Part shown: positions 1 through 6,644 of the stretch, piece by piece
Numbering within the stretch: position 1 is the first letter of the stretch
How the letters are laid out: the number at the start of each line of letters is the position of its first letter
Assembly (NCBI GenBank): GCA_030432855.1
Contig: JAUILM010000221.1
Coordinates: forward strand, 1 to 8,324
Direction of reading: 5' to 3'
DNA length: 8,324 nt
Source: Bacteroidia bacterium
GTDB lineage: Bacteria; Bacteroidota; Bacteroidia; Chitinophagales; Saprospiraceae
Position numbers and translations under genes: made by a program
The notes under the pieces: model-generated
Told to the model about the DNA's origin: nothing
The model's input: the letters and a program-made list of their open reading frames with translations, nothing else
The model's database searches: none

Positions 1-2
1 CA

Positions 3-1184
3 GGAGATAAACGCTCAATTGATGGAATCATGTCTGGATTTAGTCTGGAGGGTGATGATACCTTGTCATTTGAGAAAGCCGATCAATGGGTTTCGCAGAT
101 GCCGGCCAGAGTGGATGAAAATAATCATAGGCTCCGAGAATGGAATTATAAGTCACCCTCACAAGAATCAGATGGATGGGAGGTTGCAGCTTTTGGAGGA
201 TCTTCTGAAAATGGTCCATTGGCTGATCTCTTTCAGCGTGTGATTGAAGGTGAGTTTCAGGGACTGGATGCCGTCCTGATAGCCCATCGAGGTCAGCTAG
301 TTGTGGAGGAGTATTTTCATTTAGGTGCACGTGAAAAACCACATACGCTTCAATCTTGTACCAAGAGTGTAGTTTCTTTATTGATCGGTACGGCTCTTGA
401 CGCGGGACTTATCGAAGACCTCAATCAACCCTTAGAGATTTACTTTCCTCAATACAAGGATTCAATGTCCTCAGCCTTTAAGCGGATAGATCTTAAGGAC
501 GCCCTTACCATGTCCGCGGGTTTGCATTGGAATGAATGGGAGCTTCCTCTGTCTGATTCTCATCATGATCTTAGGGTATTGAATGAGAGTCCCGATATGT
601 ATCATTTCATGCTAAATCGGAATCTAGAGATAAGTGCTTCTCCCGGCGATAAATTCAATTACAATACCGGCCTGTCAGTTTTGCTTGGAGGAGTACTTCT
701 GGATGTAGCCGAAGTAACTGCTGATAAATATGCGGCAGCTCATCTCTTTAAGCCCCTGGGGGTTCAGCAATATCATTGGTATGCATTAAATGGTATCATT
801 CATACCGGAGGTGGACTATGGTTGCGTCCGCGTGATTTTCTTAAACTAGGCCAGTTAGTACTCAATAGCGGTCAGTGGAATGGCCAGCAAATAGTTTCAA
901 GATCCTGGATTGAAGAATCTACTAGATTTCATCTACCAGTCCGGCAACGTGGTGAAACAGGAGGGTATGGCTACCAATGGTGGAACGGACATTTGCGATC
1001 CGACGGTACAGAGTTTCCCGTTATTTGGGCGGAAGGATTGGGCGGACAATTCCTGTTTATCGTGCCTGATCTGGACCTGGTCACGTTATTCATGCACCAC
1101 AATCCGCATGATTTGGCGCTGAAGCACACTATGGCCTGGAAAGAAATGGAAGAGTACATTATCCCCGCCTTCTATCAAAATTAG
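3..1184 (+). CDS. Serine hydrolase, beta-lactamase/NylB-like (COG1680), 5' end open at window edge
   Basis: The product is a serine hydrolase of the class C beta-lactamase / penicillin-binding fold, the group that includes 6-aminohexanoate-dimer hydrolase NylB and many esterases and amidases. The substrate cannot be told from sequence. Numbering from the ATG at position 30, the nucleophile motif SxxK is S109-C-T-K112. A PGDKFNYNTG segment at 205-214 carries the catalytic Tyr211, and a GLGGQ segment at 336-340 sits where the family has its KTG/HTG-like strand. The spacing (109/112/211) closely matches NylB (112/115/215). HTGGGLWLRPRDFLKLGQ at 258-275 is also typical. The start is uncertain: the frame is open to the window edge, the ATG at 30 has no ribosome binding site at a useful distance, and the first 45 residues do not look like a signal peptide. 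The gene therefore probably begins upstream. A second ATG at 22 is in another frame. The family call is firm; the start and the substrate are not. Confidence 0.88.
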   Translation, partial: GDKRSIDGIMSGFSLEGDDTLSFEKADQWVSQMPARVDENNHRLREWNYKSPSQESDGWEVAAFGGSSENGPLADLFQRVIEGEFQGLDAVLIAHRGQLVVEEYFHLGAREKPHTLQSCTKSVVSLLIGTALDAGLIEDLNQPLEIYFPQYKDSMSSAFKRIDLKDALTMSAGLHWNEWELPLSDSHHDLRVLNESPDMYHFMLNRNLEISASPGDKFNYNTGLSVLLGGVLLDVAEVTADKYAAAHLFKPLGVQQYHWYALNGIIHTGGGLWLRPRDFLKLGQLVLNSGQWNGQQIVSRSWIEESTRFHLPVRQRGETGGYGYQWWNGHLRSDGTEFPVIWAEGLGGQFLFIVPDLDLVTLFMHHNPHDLALKHTMAWKEMEEYIIPAFYQN

Positions 1185-1209
1185 TGTGCATAAATTTGCT
1201 ACCACAAAG

Positions 1210-1333
1210 ACTGCCAGGCTGACTGAAAAACTACCCATTGAAAAACTGCCCACTGCTGACTGAAGGCTGAAGACTGGGCGACTGAAGGACCAAGGACCGC
1301 CCACAGCATACTGAACAGACTGACCACCAACTG
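1210..1333. repeat. Degenerate ACTG-rich short-repeat tract in the spacer after the serine hydrolase
   Basis: The tetramer ACTG occurs ten times in these 124 bp, far above chance. Within it TGAAAAACTACCCA (1224-1237) is repeated with one change as TGAAAAACTGCCCA (1239-1252), a 15-bp period. GACTGAAG occurs twice (1258-1265 and 1280-1287). No frame reads as a protein and no clear hairpin followed by T's is present. It fills most of the 163-bp spacer between the serine hydrolase stop and the next gene. From memory, similar low-complexity tracts of CTGAAxACTG type occur in Bacteroidota spacers; that comparison is recalled, not checked. Its role is unknown. Confidence 0.6.
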
Positions 1334-1356
1334 CAATAATTTGTATTTTGAAACCC

Positions 1357-1776
1357 ATGAAGCGATCCATCCTCATATACGGACTGGCTCTGGGTCTCAT
1401 CCTAATGCTGCTCAAGGCGATTGAGTATAGATATCTGGTGCGTGGATTCAGTATTGATGTTTACATGGGAATCATGGCGATTGGTTTTACAGCGCTGGGT
1501 ATCTGGATTGCCAGACAGATGAGAAACAATGAAAATCATTCGCTTGGTACGGTAATGCCCGACCCGGAGTCGATTGAAGCGCTGGGCTTGAGTGAGCGCG
1601 AATTAGATGTGCTGAAGCTGATTGCAAAGGGTTGTTCAAATCAGGAAATAGCTGATCAACTGTACATATCCATACATACAGTGAAGACCCACTCATCCAA
1701 TCTGTACAGTAAATTAGATGTGAAGAGACGCACCCAGGCGGTCACACGAGCCAAGGAGTTGGGATTGGTTCATTAA
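1357..1776 (+). CDS. Small membrane-anchored LuxR-type transcriptional regulator
   Basis: This 139-aa protein has two hydrophobic segments (about residues 5-23 and 33-52), then a short linker and a LuxR/GerE helix-turn-helix domain at about 75-139. That domain shows the usual pattern: LSERELDVLKLIAKGCSNQE, then IADQLYISIHTVKTH, then SNLYSKLDVKRRTQAV. There is no receiver domain and no conserved phospho-acceptor Asp, so it is not a classical response regulator. The two membrane helices suggest a DNA-binding domain held at the inner membrane. The ATG at 1357 is preferred over an in-frame TTG at 1348, because MKRS followed by a hydrophobic helix is a natural start. No Shine-Dalgarno is visible, which is usual in Bacteroidota. 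The DUF4199 gene follows in the same direction after 103 bp and is the most plausible target or partner. The signal it senses is unknown. Confidence 0.85.
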   Translation: MKRSILIYGLALGLILMLLKAIEYRYLVRGFSIDVYMGIMAIGFTALGIWIARQMRNNENHSLGTVMPDPESIEALGLSERELDVLKLIAKGCSNQEIADQLYISIHTVKTHSSNLYSKLDVKRRTQAVTRAKELGLVH

Positions 1777-1789
1777 AGCATTTTCAGGG

Positions 1790-1831
1790 TCATACTTTCG
1801 TACCATTATGGGGATTGGTACTAAAGTATGA
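1790..1831 (+). repeat. 16-bp inverted repeat between the regulator and DUF4199 genes
   Basis: The arms at 1790-1805 (TCATACTTTCGTACCA) and 1816-1831 (TGGTACTAAAGTATGA) pair over 16 bp with a single C-T mismatch (1799/1822), around a 10-nt loop. A run of five T's follows at 1836-1840, so this could be an intrinsic terminator or attenuator on the + strand, although the stem is not GC-rich and the T-run begins 5 nt after it. The 9-mer TTTTCAGGG flanks the structure on both sides (1781-1789 and 1837-1845). It lies 13 bp after the regulator stop and ends 48 bp before the DUF4199 start, so an operator for the upstream LuxR-type protein is equally possible. The structure is seen directly; its function is inferred. 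Confidence 0.65.
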
Positions 1832-1879
1832 GTGATTTTTCAGGGGGATATCATTGATTTGAGGCAAAATCTAAATCTT

Positions 1880-2392
1880 ATGAAACGAATTATTTGGACC
1901 TATGGGATTATTGCCGGATCAATCACTGTCCTGATGCTGGCTATTTCGATTCCCTTTATGGACTCACCGGAGTTTATGGAGCGTGGTGAGCTTTTAGGAT
2001 ATGCCACGATGCTGGTGGCTTTGTCTCTCATCTTCTTTGGTGTGCGTACTTACCGGGATCGACATTTGGGAGGCGCTATACCTTTTAAGCGAGCATTTTT
2101 TGTCGGATTATATATTAGTCTCGTTGCATCCGCTATCTACGTGATCGGATGGATGGTGATATCCGGACTTTTTCTGCCGGATTTTGCTGAGCAATATGCT
2201 CAAAGTACCTTGCAACAAATGGAATCTTCCGGGGCTACGGCTGAGGAAATTGCCAAGCATAAATCTGACATGGCTTACTATCAGGAACTGTATAAGAATC
2301 CTCTTTTCAAGGCCGGGATTACTTTCACAGAAATCTTTCCTGTAGGTTTGATAGTCACGATTATCAGTGCCATTATTTTGAAAAAGAATTAA
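1880..2392 (+). CDS. DUF4199 domain-containing membrane protein
   Basis: This 170-aa integral membrane protein has about four transmembrane helices (roughly 4-26, 38-56, 72-98 and 143-167). It matches DUF4199 as I know it: an MKRIIWTYGIIAG start, the FFGVRTYRDRHLGGAIPF loop at 52-69, then AFFVGLYISLVASAIYVIGW at 72-91. A charged, probably helical segment at about 100-140 lies between helices three and four. The family is largely confined to Bacteroidota and has no known biochemical function. The start is the ATG at 1880. An upstream in-frame GTG at 1832 would add 16 residues immediately after the inverted repeat and looks unnatural. The VOC gene follows after 10 bp, so the two should share a transcript. 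Control by the upstream LuxR-type regulator is an inference from position and from the inverted repeat. Confidence 0.88.
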   Translation: MKRIIWTYGIIAGSITVLMLAISIPFMDSPEFMERGELLGYATMLVALSLIFFGVRTYRDRHLGGAIPFKRAFFVGLYISLVASAIYVIGWMVISGLFLPDFAEQYAQSTLQQMESSGATAEEIAKHKSDMAYYQELYKNPLFKAGITFTEIFPVGLIVTIISAIILKKN

Positions 2393-2402
2393 AATCGAAG
2401 TC

Positions 2403-2819
2403 ATGAAAAAAGTAACAGGTATAGGCGGCATATTCTTTAAGTGTCAGGATCCGGTCGCCACTCGAAATTGGTATCGAGATCATTTAGGTCTGGTCACCAA
2501 TGAATATGGATCACTCTTTGAGTCGAGAGACTCTGAAAATCCCGAAAAGAAGTCCTATTTACAATGGAGCACTTTCAGTCAGGGCAGTACGTACATGCAG
2601 CCTTCGCAAAAGGACTTTATGATCAACTATCGCGTCCATGACCTGGAGGCGCTCAAGGTTGAGTTAGAAAAGTCTGGAGTGGAGATCGTAGATGATATCG
2701 AGTCATTCGAATATGGTAAATTCTTACATATCATGGATCCGGAAGGCAACAAAATAGAATTATGGGAGCCTGTGGATCAGGTATTTGAAGATGAATATGA
2801 AGATGAGGTGACTAAGTAG
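2403..2819 (+). CDS. VOC family protein (glyoxalase/bleomycin-resistance fold)
   Basis: This 138-aa protein has a single vicinal-oxygen-chelate domain made of two beta-alpha-beta-beta-beta modules. The first module is GIGGIFFKCQDPVATRNWYR (6-25) followed by DHLGL. The second ends with FLHIMDPEGNKIELWEP (107-123), whose Glu119 is the usual C-terminal metal ligand position. The N-terminal metal ligand, usually His in an HVxL-type first strand, is absent here (GIGGIFFK), so a glyoxalase I activity should not be assumed. The tail (VFEDEYEDEVTK) is strongly acidic. It may be an enzyme that obtains its ligands elsewhere, or a small-molecule binder. The ATG lies 10 bp after the DUF4199 stop, in the same operon. 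No terminator is evident after it. Confidence 0.85.
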   Translation: MKKVTGIGGIFFKCQDPVATRNWYRDHLGLVTNEYGSLFESRDSENPEKKSYLQWSTFSQGSTYMQPSQKDFMINYRVHDLEALKVELEKSGVEIVDDIESFEYGKFLHIMDPEGNKIELWEPVDQVFEDEYEDEVTK

Positions 2820-3322
2820 GTGGTAAAATAGAGTAGCCATTTGGACCTATTTAGAATCCTGCATGAAATTTTGACAAGCATTATTGTCAGTCAATCGAGC
2901 AAATCGCAAACCATTGTTGTTGGTGGATAGAATAGGTCTGGGAGTCGATGTTGCAAAGGATTGGTAAAGATCGATACGTGATCGCAGACCAGGAGGGGAC
3001 CATTTTCTATTTATCTCCGCAGGGTCATAAGCATTCGTTGTTGGACATTGAAGACTAGCTTCCTATTGCCGATCTTGATTATATCAATCGAGAAAATATT
3101 TTAAATATGCATATAAAAGGTGATAATTCGGTTAGGGGATATCAGATTAGATGGCTTCGATTTACTGAAGATGATAAGATAAAATGAAGGCGTGGAATTT
3201 CTTTTCTGTAATGATAGAATAATCTCTTTATTTTAAGAGGTAATCCAGGGTTTGATCACAAGTTTTTGCAGGAAGTTGCAATTTCAGATCTTTTCAAATT
3301 CGTACGTCTAAAATCTATTGAA
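2820..3322. other. Spacer with a decayed gene fragment, no intact gene
   Basis: This 503-bp stretch between the VOC and WD40 genes holds the broken beta-propeller fragment described separately (2948-3187). No frame in 2820-2947 stays open long enough to support a gene. A weak 7-bp hairpin (ATCTCTT at 3222-3228 with AAGAGGT at 3235-3241, one G-T pair) lies after the fragment but is not followed by T's. I saw no exact TAnnTTTG promoter element for the WD40 gene. Confidence 0.5.
2948..3187 (+). pseudogene. Remnant of a beta-propeller (SMP-30/gluconolactonase-like) protein C-terminus with an in-frame TAG
   Basis: One frame from the ATG at 2948 to the TGA at 3185-3187 reads as a coherent protein, broken by a single TAG at 3056-3058. 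Before the stop it includes RIGKDRYVIADQEGTIFYL and SPQGHKHSLLDIED. After it come LPIADLDYINRENIL and GDNSVRGYQI. This order (xDRYxIADxxGxIxxLxPxG, then xIADxxYIxxxNxL, then xDNxVxxY) is what I recall from the last blades of SMP-30/gluconolactonase-type six-bladed propellers. The rest of such a protein, over 200 residues, is missing: the frame meets a TAG at 2933-2935, and no strong continuation was found upstream. It is probably a truncated, decayed copy. A sequencing error at the TAG would not restore a full gene. It is not obviously a copy of the neighbouring WD40 gene. Confidence 0.45.
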
Positions 3323-4435
3323 ATGAATGTTAGGGACTTAATGACTTTTTTTTTTATAATCGCTAATTGTACTATCACGGGTGCCCAGGATCCTTTAGAT
3401 TATTCCTTGAGAATAGAACCAGTATGGTCAAGAGTAGCTGATGCCCTGGGAGAACCAGGTTCTGTTGAAAGTGTTGAGTTTTCACCTGATGGCAGATATG
3501 TGGTGAGTGGCTCCAAGTATGATAATTCTGTCATAATGTGGCGTACTTCGGATGGTACAGAGCAATGGAGAAAATACGCTGAGGAAGAAATCGAGCGGGT
3601 GGGCTGGTCAGCGGACGGTACACTTGTTGCAGCTTGCAGTGAGGACTACCTTGTGACGGTATACGAAAGTACTACCGGTGAGATTCACAAAGTCTTGCAG
3701 CATTCTCGCGGAATCGATGGTCTGACATGGTCAAAGTCTGGACTATTGCTTGTGACAGGTGAGGAAGTATCAACCGATGATGACGGCAGTAAACACGGTT
3801 GGATTCGTGTTTTTGATATGTCCGTTGGTGATGAAATTAAATCCATTGACTTTGGTCAGACTGTGAATGAATTGTTTTTTTCGAACGATGAAAAATATCT
3901 CCTGGCTGTAGGTCATGGCGTGGTTAAAGTATACCAGGTCGATGGATGGAATCTCCTACAGACTCTTACACCCGGATATTATGTGACCTATACAAGTGGT
4001 GGATTTTCACCTGATGGTAATTATGTAGTAGCAGTAGGGCAATCTGAGCAAGCTCGTGGCACCGTCTATCTTTGGGACTGGCAAATCAATAAACTGGTGA
4101 AGAGATTTAACCACACCGGTAAGAAAATCGAGTCGATTACCTGGCATCCCAACGGCCAATACATAGTACATGCCGGACATGACCCTTATATTTACATTTA
4201 TCGACTTTCAGACATTTTGAATTATAATAAAGACGAAATACCGGTTGCCCATAAATCGTGGGCCAGTGATCATGCGGAATACCTGGATTTTAATCAAGAT
4301 GGTAGTTTTTTAACCAGTGCGCATCAAAATGGTTTGATAAAACTATGGGTCTGGATGAGCGAAGATCCGGCAATGAATTCCAGGCGACATTCCTGGGTGA
4401 AAGAACAGCAAACCGACGCTGATGGGGGCCAGTGA
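3323..4435 (+). CDS. Secreted seven-bladed WD40-repeat protein
   Basis: This 370-aa protein has an N-terminal signal peptide (hydrophobic LMTFFFIIANCTITGA, likely cut after Ala21 before QDPLD) and then seven WD40-like blades at about 48-79, 89-121, 129-168, 179-209, 223-259, 267-296 and 317-346. Typical blade signatures are VEFSPDGRYVVSGS...VIMW, GGFSPDGNYVVAVG...VYLWDW and ITWHPNGQYIVHAG. Seven repeats make a complete propeller and leave only a short polar tail. Such proteins act as binding scaffolds outside the cytoplasm. No catalytic residues are evident and the partner is unknown. The start is the ATG at 3323; an upstream in-frame TTG at 3266 would place 19 polar residues before the signal peptide. 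The ATG at 3341 is an alternative. A run of ten T's (3346-3355) encodes part of the signal peptide. The gene appears to be transcribed alone. Confidence 0.85.
   Translation: MNVRDLMTFFFIIANCTITGAQDPLDYSLRIEPVWSRVADALGEPGSVESVEFSPDGRYVVSGSKYDNSVIMWRTSDGTEQWRKYAEEEIERVGWSADGTLVAACSEDYLVTVYESTTGEIHKVLQHSRGIDGLTWSKSGLLLVTGEEVSTDDDGSKHGWIRVFDMSVGDEIKSIDFGQTVNELFFSNDEKYLLAVGHGVVKVYQVDGWNLLQTLTPGYYVTYTSGGFSPDGNYVVAVGQSEQARGTVYLWDWQINKLVKRFNHTGKKIESITWHPNGQYIVHAGHDPYIYIYRLSDILNYNKDEIPVAHKSWASDHAEYLDFNQDGSFLTSAHQNGLIKLWVWMSEDPAMNSRRHSWVKEQQTDADGGQ
3346..3355 (+). repeat. T10 homopolymer inside the signal-peptide coding region
   Basis: Ten consecutive T's lie 23 bp into the WD40 gene and encode the end of Thr8 and Phe9-Phe11. 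Gain or loss of one T would shift the frame and prevent secretion and translation. It could act as a slippage-prone switch, or it may simply be a chance run in a Phe-rich hydrophobic segment. Confidence 0.6.
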
Positions 4436-4832
4436 TTTAGCCACCAACTGGATATAACGATAGTTTAGATCCGTTGAGACAAAAGTATTTTTGGATATGC
4501 ATAGACTATTTGGTGGATGAATGCTCTGGCATATTGATGTCGAGTGTAGAAAGAAATATTGGTAAATTCACAAAAAAATGTACATTCAACATCAGTCTCT
4601 AACATTTTGTCTTCACCTGACCTCTAAGGGTGGAAGAATGGAGTTAGTACATCTATGCTTGTGACAAAATGATTTCCTATTTATGCATCTAATGATCAAT
4701 GTGATATTGTCAACGGTAGGTATTTAATCAATTCCTATACAAATGACCGGTGAAATTCCATATATGTCATCGTAATTGTGGTTTACCACATACCCATGGA
4801 AGCTTGTAGTACGGTAGCATAGGTTAGTAAAC
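4436..4832. other. 397-bp spacer between convergent genes, no gene recognised
   Basis: No frame on either strand shows a convincing protein. Structure seen: a 9-bp inverted repeat, CATTTTGTC (4603-4611) with GACAAAATG (4663-4671), 51 bp apart; a 7-bp one, CCACCAA (4441-4447) with TTGGTGG (4510-4516); and a short perfect palindrome-like site at 4777-4790. The WD40 gene and the racemase-like gene converge here, so terminators are expected, but no GC-rich hairpin followed by T's was found. Confidence 0.5.
4777..4790. promoter_or_regulatory. TGTGGT-TT-ACCACA palindrome, possible operator
   Basis: The two 6-bp half-sites are perfectly complementary around a TT centre. The core TGGTTTACCA fits the TGGTNNACCA pattern of GntR/FadR-type operators such as those for UxuR/ExuR. 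It lies 43 bp beyond the 3' end of the sugar-acid-type enolase-superfamily gene, not in front of it, and no GntR regulator gene is in the window. The role is therefore doubtful. Confidence 0.2.
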
Positions 4833-6077
4833 TTACACCGGTATTACTTTATGCAACTTTAAAAATTCGTTCTCAAGATCAATGCCAAGACCCGGACCTT
4901 TGGGTACCGTGATCAAACCCTCTTCGCTCCGGAGACTTGACGTGGCACAAGTCATAGGAATATCTTCTGAGGGTCCTTTATATTCATGGAAAGGGCCAGC
5001 GTTTGGTAATGCCGAAACAAAATGCGCCATGTATATATGTCCAAGACCAGATCCTGATATATGAGGAACACATTTTAGTCCTTTTGTTTCTGCCATTCTT
5101 GCTACTCGCATAGAACGAATCATACCACCAAAGTAAAATATATCGGGTTGTACTATTTGTAGCGCGTCATGATCAATGAGCCATAGGAAATTATGCATAC
5201 TGCCTTCTTGCTCACCACCAGCAATTGGGACCTTGCATTTTTTAGCAACAATCCTGGTTTCTTCATACCAGTCAAAGGGCACCGGCTCTTCATAGAAGTC
5301 TATATTGTGCTTATGAAGTAAATTACCGATCCTAATAGCCTCCTCCAGGTCATAAGAGCCATTGGAGTCGGCATAGATTTTCATTTCGGAGCCAAGTTCC
5401 TCACGTATAAGCGCAATTAATCTTTCTGATCGACCAGGTGGATTTTCCGGGCTGCTCATGCGGCCACCAATTTTGAATTTCACTGCCTTGGCTCCAGATT
5501 CTTCAACAGCCTTTTTGATTTTTTCTAAAGATTCATCAGCACTCCTGCCACGATAATTATTTGCTTGGTATACGGCTATTTTCTCATTATGGATTTTACC
5601 TATGACTTTACCTAACGGTTTTTCACAAATCTTCCCCAGGAGATCCAGTATAGCAAATTCCAAAGTGGCAACGGGAACCCATAAGGCCAGGCTTTGCAAT
5701 TTATAGTTGCTCTTGAATACATATAACTCTTCGAGTAGTTTTTCTAGCTGTCGGGCATCTTTCCCAATAAAGAAGGGCTTAATTCTTAGTAAGAAAATGG
5801 GGTATAAGGACACCATTTGCATGTTGTTGCTCACACTTAGTCCCACTGCCCCGTCTGCAGAAATAACTCGGCAAATAAAGTTGTCTTTATAGCGTAGTAA
5901 CTCGATGTGGTCAATAATGACTGGAGACTTAATTTCAGGTATGTTTAAGACCGGTCTATTCATCGCCTTTATTAGATCATCGGAATCTGTAGTAGTTTCA
6001 CGATACCTGCTTTGGGAAAATGATGAAAGACCGACTCCCGTGGCCAAACTGTGTCTTAAGAAATTACGTCTTCGCAT
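4833..6077 (-). CDS. Tat-exported mandelate racemase/muconate lactonizing enzyme family protein
   Basis: This 414-aa enolase-superfamily enzyme would abstract the alpha proton of a carboxylate, acting as a racemase or acid-sugar dehydratase; the substrate is unknown. It starts with a Tat signal (MRRRNFLRHSLATGVGLSS), so it is exported folded to the periplasm. The N-terminal capping domain spans about 45-165 and the barrel follows. Barrel residues are as in the mandelate racemase group. The KxK motif is at Lys200/Lys202 (AVKFKIGG). Metal ligands are at Asp237 (ADSNG), in the EEP motif at 263-265, and at Glu289 (GGEQE). The His-Asp dyad partners are Asp312 (QPD) and His339 (VPHISGSG), with Glu365 (HEY) near the end. 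All key positions are present, so it should be active. The ATG at 6077 is chosen because the Tat motif follows directly and a promoter-like pair lies just upstream. The frame stays open for another 107 codons upstream but contains no ATG there. Confidence 0.88.
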   Translation of the reverse strand: MRRRNFLRHSLATGVGLSSFSQSRYRETTTDSDDLIKAMNRPVLNIPEIKSPVIIDHIELLRYKDNFICRVISADGAVGLSVSNNMQMVSLYPIFLLRIKPFFIGKDARQLEKLLEELYVFKSNYKLQSLALWVPVATLEFAILDLLGKICEKPLGKVIGKIHNEKIAVYQANNYRGRSADESLEKIKKAVEESGAKAVKFKIGGRMSSPENPPGRSERLIALIREELGSEMKIYADSNGSYDLEEAIRIGNLLHKHNIDFYEEPVPFDWYEETRIVAKKCKVPIAGGEQEGSMHNFLWLIDHDALQIVQPDIFYFGGMIRSMRVARMAETKGLKCVPHISGSGLGHIYMAHFVSALPNAGPFHEYKGPSEDIPMTCATSSLRSEEGLITVPKGPGLGIDLENEFLKLHKVIPV

Positions 6078-6644
6078 TGTTGTAATTGTTTCAGGTGAGT
6101 TTGAGTTACCGATTGTCCAGATACTATTATATCTCGCAATGAGATCTGCTTCAATAATCTTTTCCCGTCTACAGCGATCCCATTTATGTATCTGATTTAT
6201 ACAAGATGCCAAAATTTGTGCATAAGTTGATTGTTTAGGTGTATTTATGATAGAATCCTGTTGGTCGATAGTAGATTCGGAGATACCATCCTGGGTGTAC
6301 CATGTAAGCTGAATGAGCTCATATTTTGCTTGATAGAACTTTAACCATGAGGCATTAATGTTTATTACGCCAAAGTTGAGATCTAATTCGGCATATAGCT
6401 ACTGCCAAATGCAGACGTGAGTGCTTGACTTCAAGAGCATCTATCACTCTTTTTATCGAAATCTGAGTAAATTATGTGTAACGCTCATGGCGGGGTGTTA
6501 TTGGTCATAAAGATTAGGCTCTATGACATATCTACTTAGCCACTTTATTTTTTGATGAGGAGCCGGAATTCCAAAGTTTAGAAATATCTCACTTACAGAG
6601 TGTAGAAAAGGCAGACTACTTAGCATTTCCACCTCGTTTTCTAG
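6078..6644 (-). pseudogene. Possible frameshifted gene remnant upstream of the racemase-like gene
   Basis: Three overlapping or adjoining stop-free stretches lie in order on the minus strand. The first is 6644-6501 (48 codons, with an ATG at 6626 giving MLSSLPFLHSVSEIF). The second is 6471-6358 in another frame (38 codons, including KRVIDALEVKHSRLHLAVA). The third is 6398-6078, back in the first frame (107 codons, including NASWLKFYQAKYELIQLTW and RREKIIEADLIARYNSIW), which runs into the racemase-like gene without a stop. A 107-codon open stretch is unlikely by chance at this base composition. The pieces could be one gene with two frameshifts. I do not recognise the family. The third stretch has no ATG, so it is not a clean gene as it stands. 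It may also simply be non-coding. Confidence 0.25.
6126..6154 (-). promoter_or_regulatory. Possible promoter for the racemase-like gene (TTGAAG-17-TATAAT)
   Basis: On the minus strand TTGAAG (6154-6149) is followed after exactly 17 bp by TATAAT (6131-6126). This is 48 bp before the ATG at 6077 and gives a leader of about 40 nt. It fits the general sigma-70 pattern but not the Bacteroidota TAnnTTTG element. In this AT-rich DNA it may be coincidental, and it lies inside an open frame. Confidence 0.3.

Noticed and set aside
1344..1350. TATTTTG before the LuxR-type regulator as a TAnnTTTG promoter element
   Set aside because: It is one base too short for the consensus and lies only 6 bp before the start codon, too close for a normal leader.
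1086..1415. A 109-codon leftward open frame spanning the ACTG-repeat spacer
   Set aside because: Its residues simply reflect the repeat (alternating VGGQS/SVSL-like text), and it overlaps two real genes on the other strand.
2920..2967. A short frame reading GLGVDVAKDW, reminiscent of the IS110 transposase N-terminus (GIDVSKDW)
   Set aside because: The match is under a dozen residues, is followed at once by TAA, and nothing else of a transposase is present on either side. It overlaps the better supported propeller remnant.
4603..4671. The 9-bp inverted repeat CATTTTGTC / GACAAAATG as ends of a small mobile element
   Set aside because: The arms are short and AT-rich, 51 bp apart, with no target duplication and no gene inside. 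Chance is the simpler reading.
5905..6195. A 96-codon rightward open frame opposite the racemase-like gene's start
   Set aside because: It is antisense to the Tat signal and N-terminal domain, with no recognisable features.
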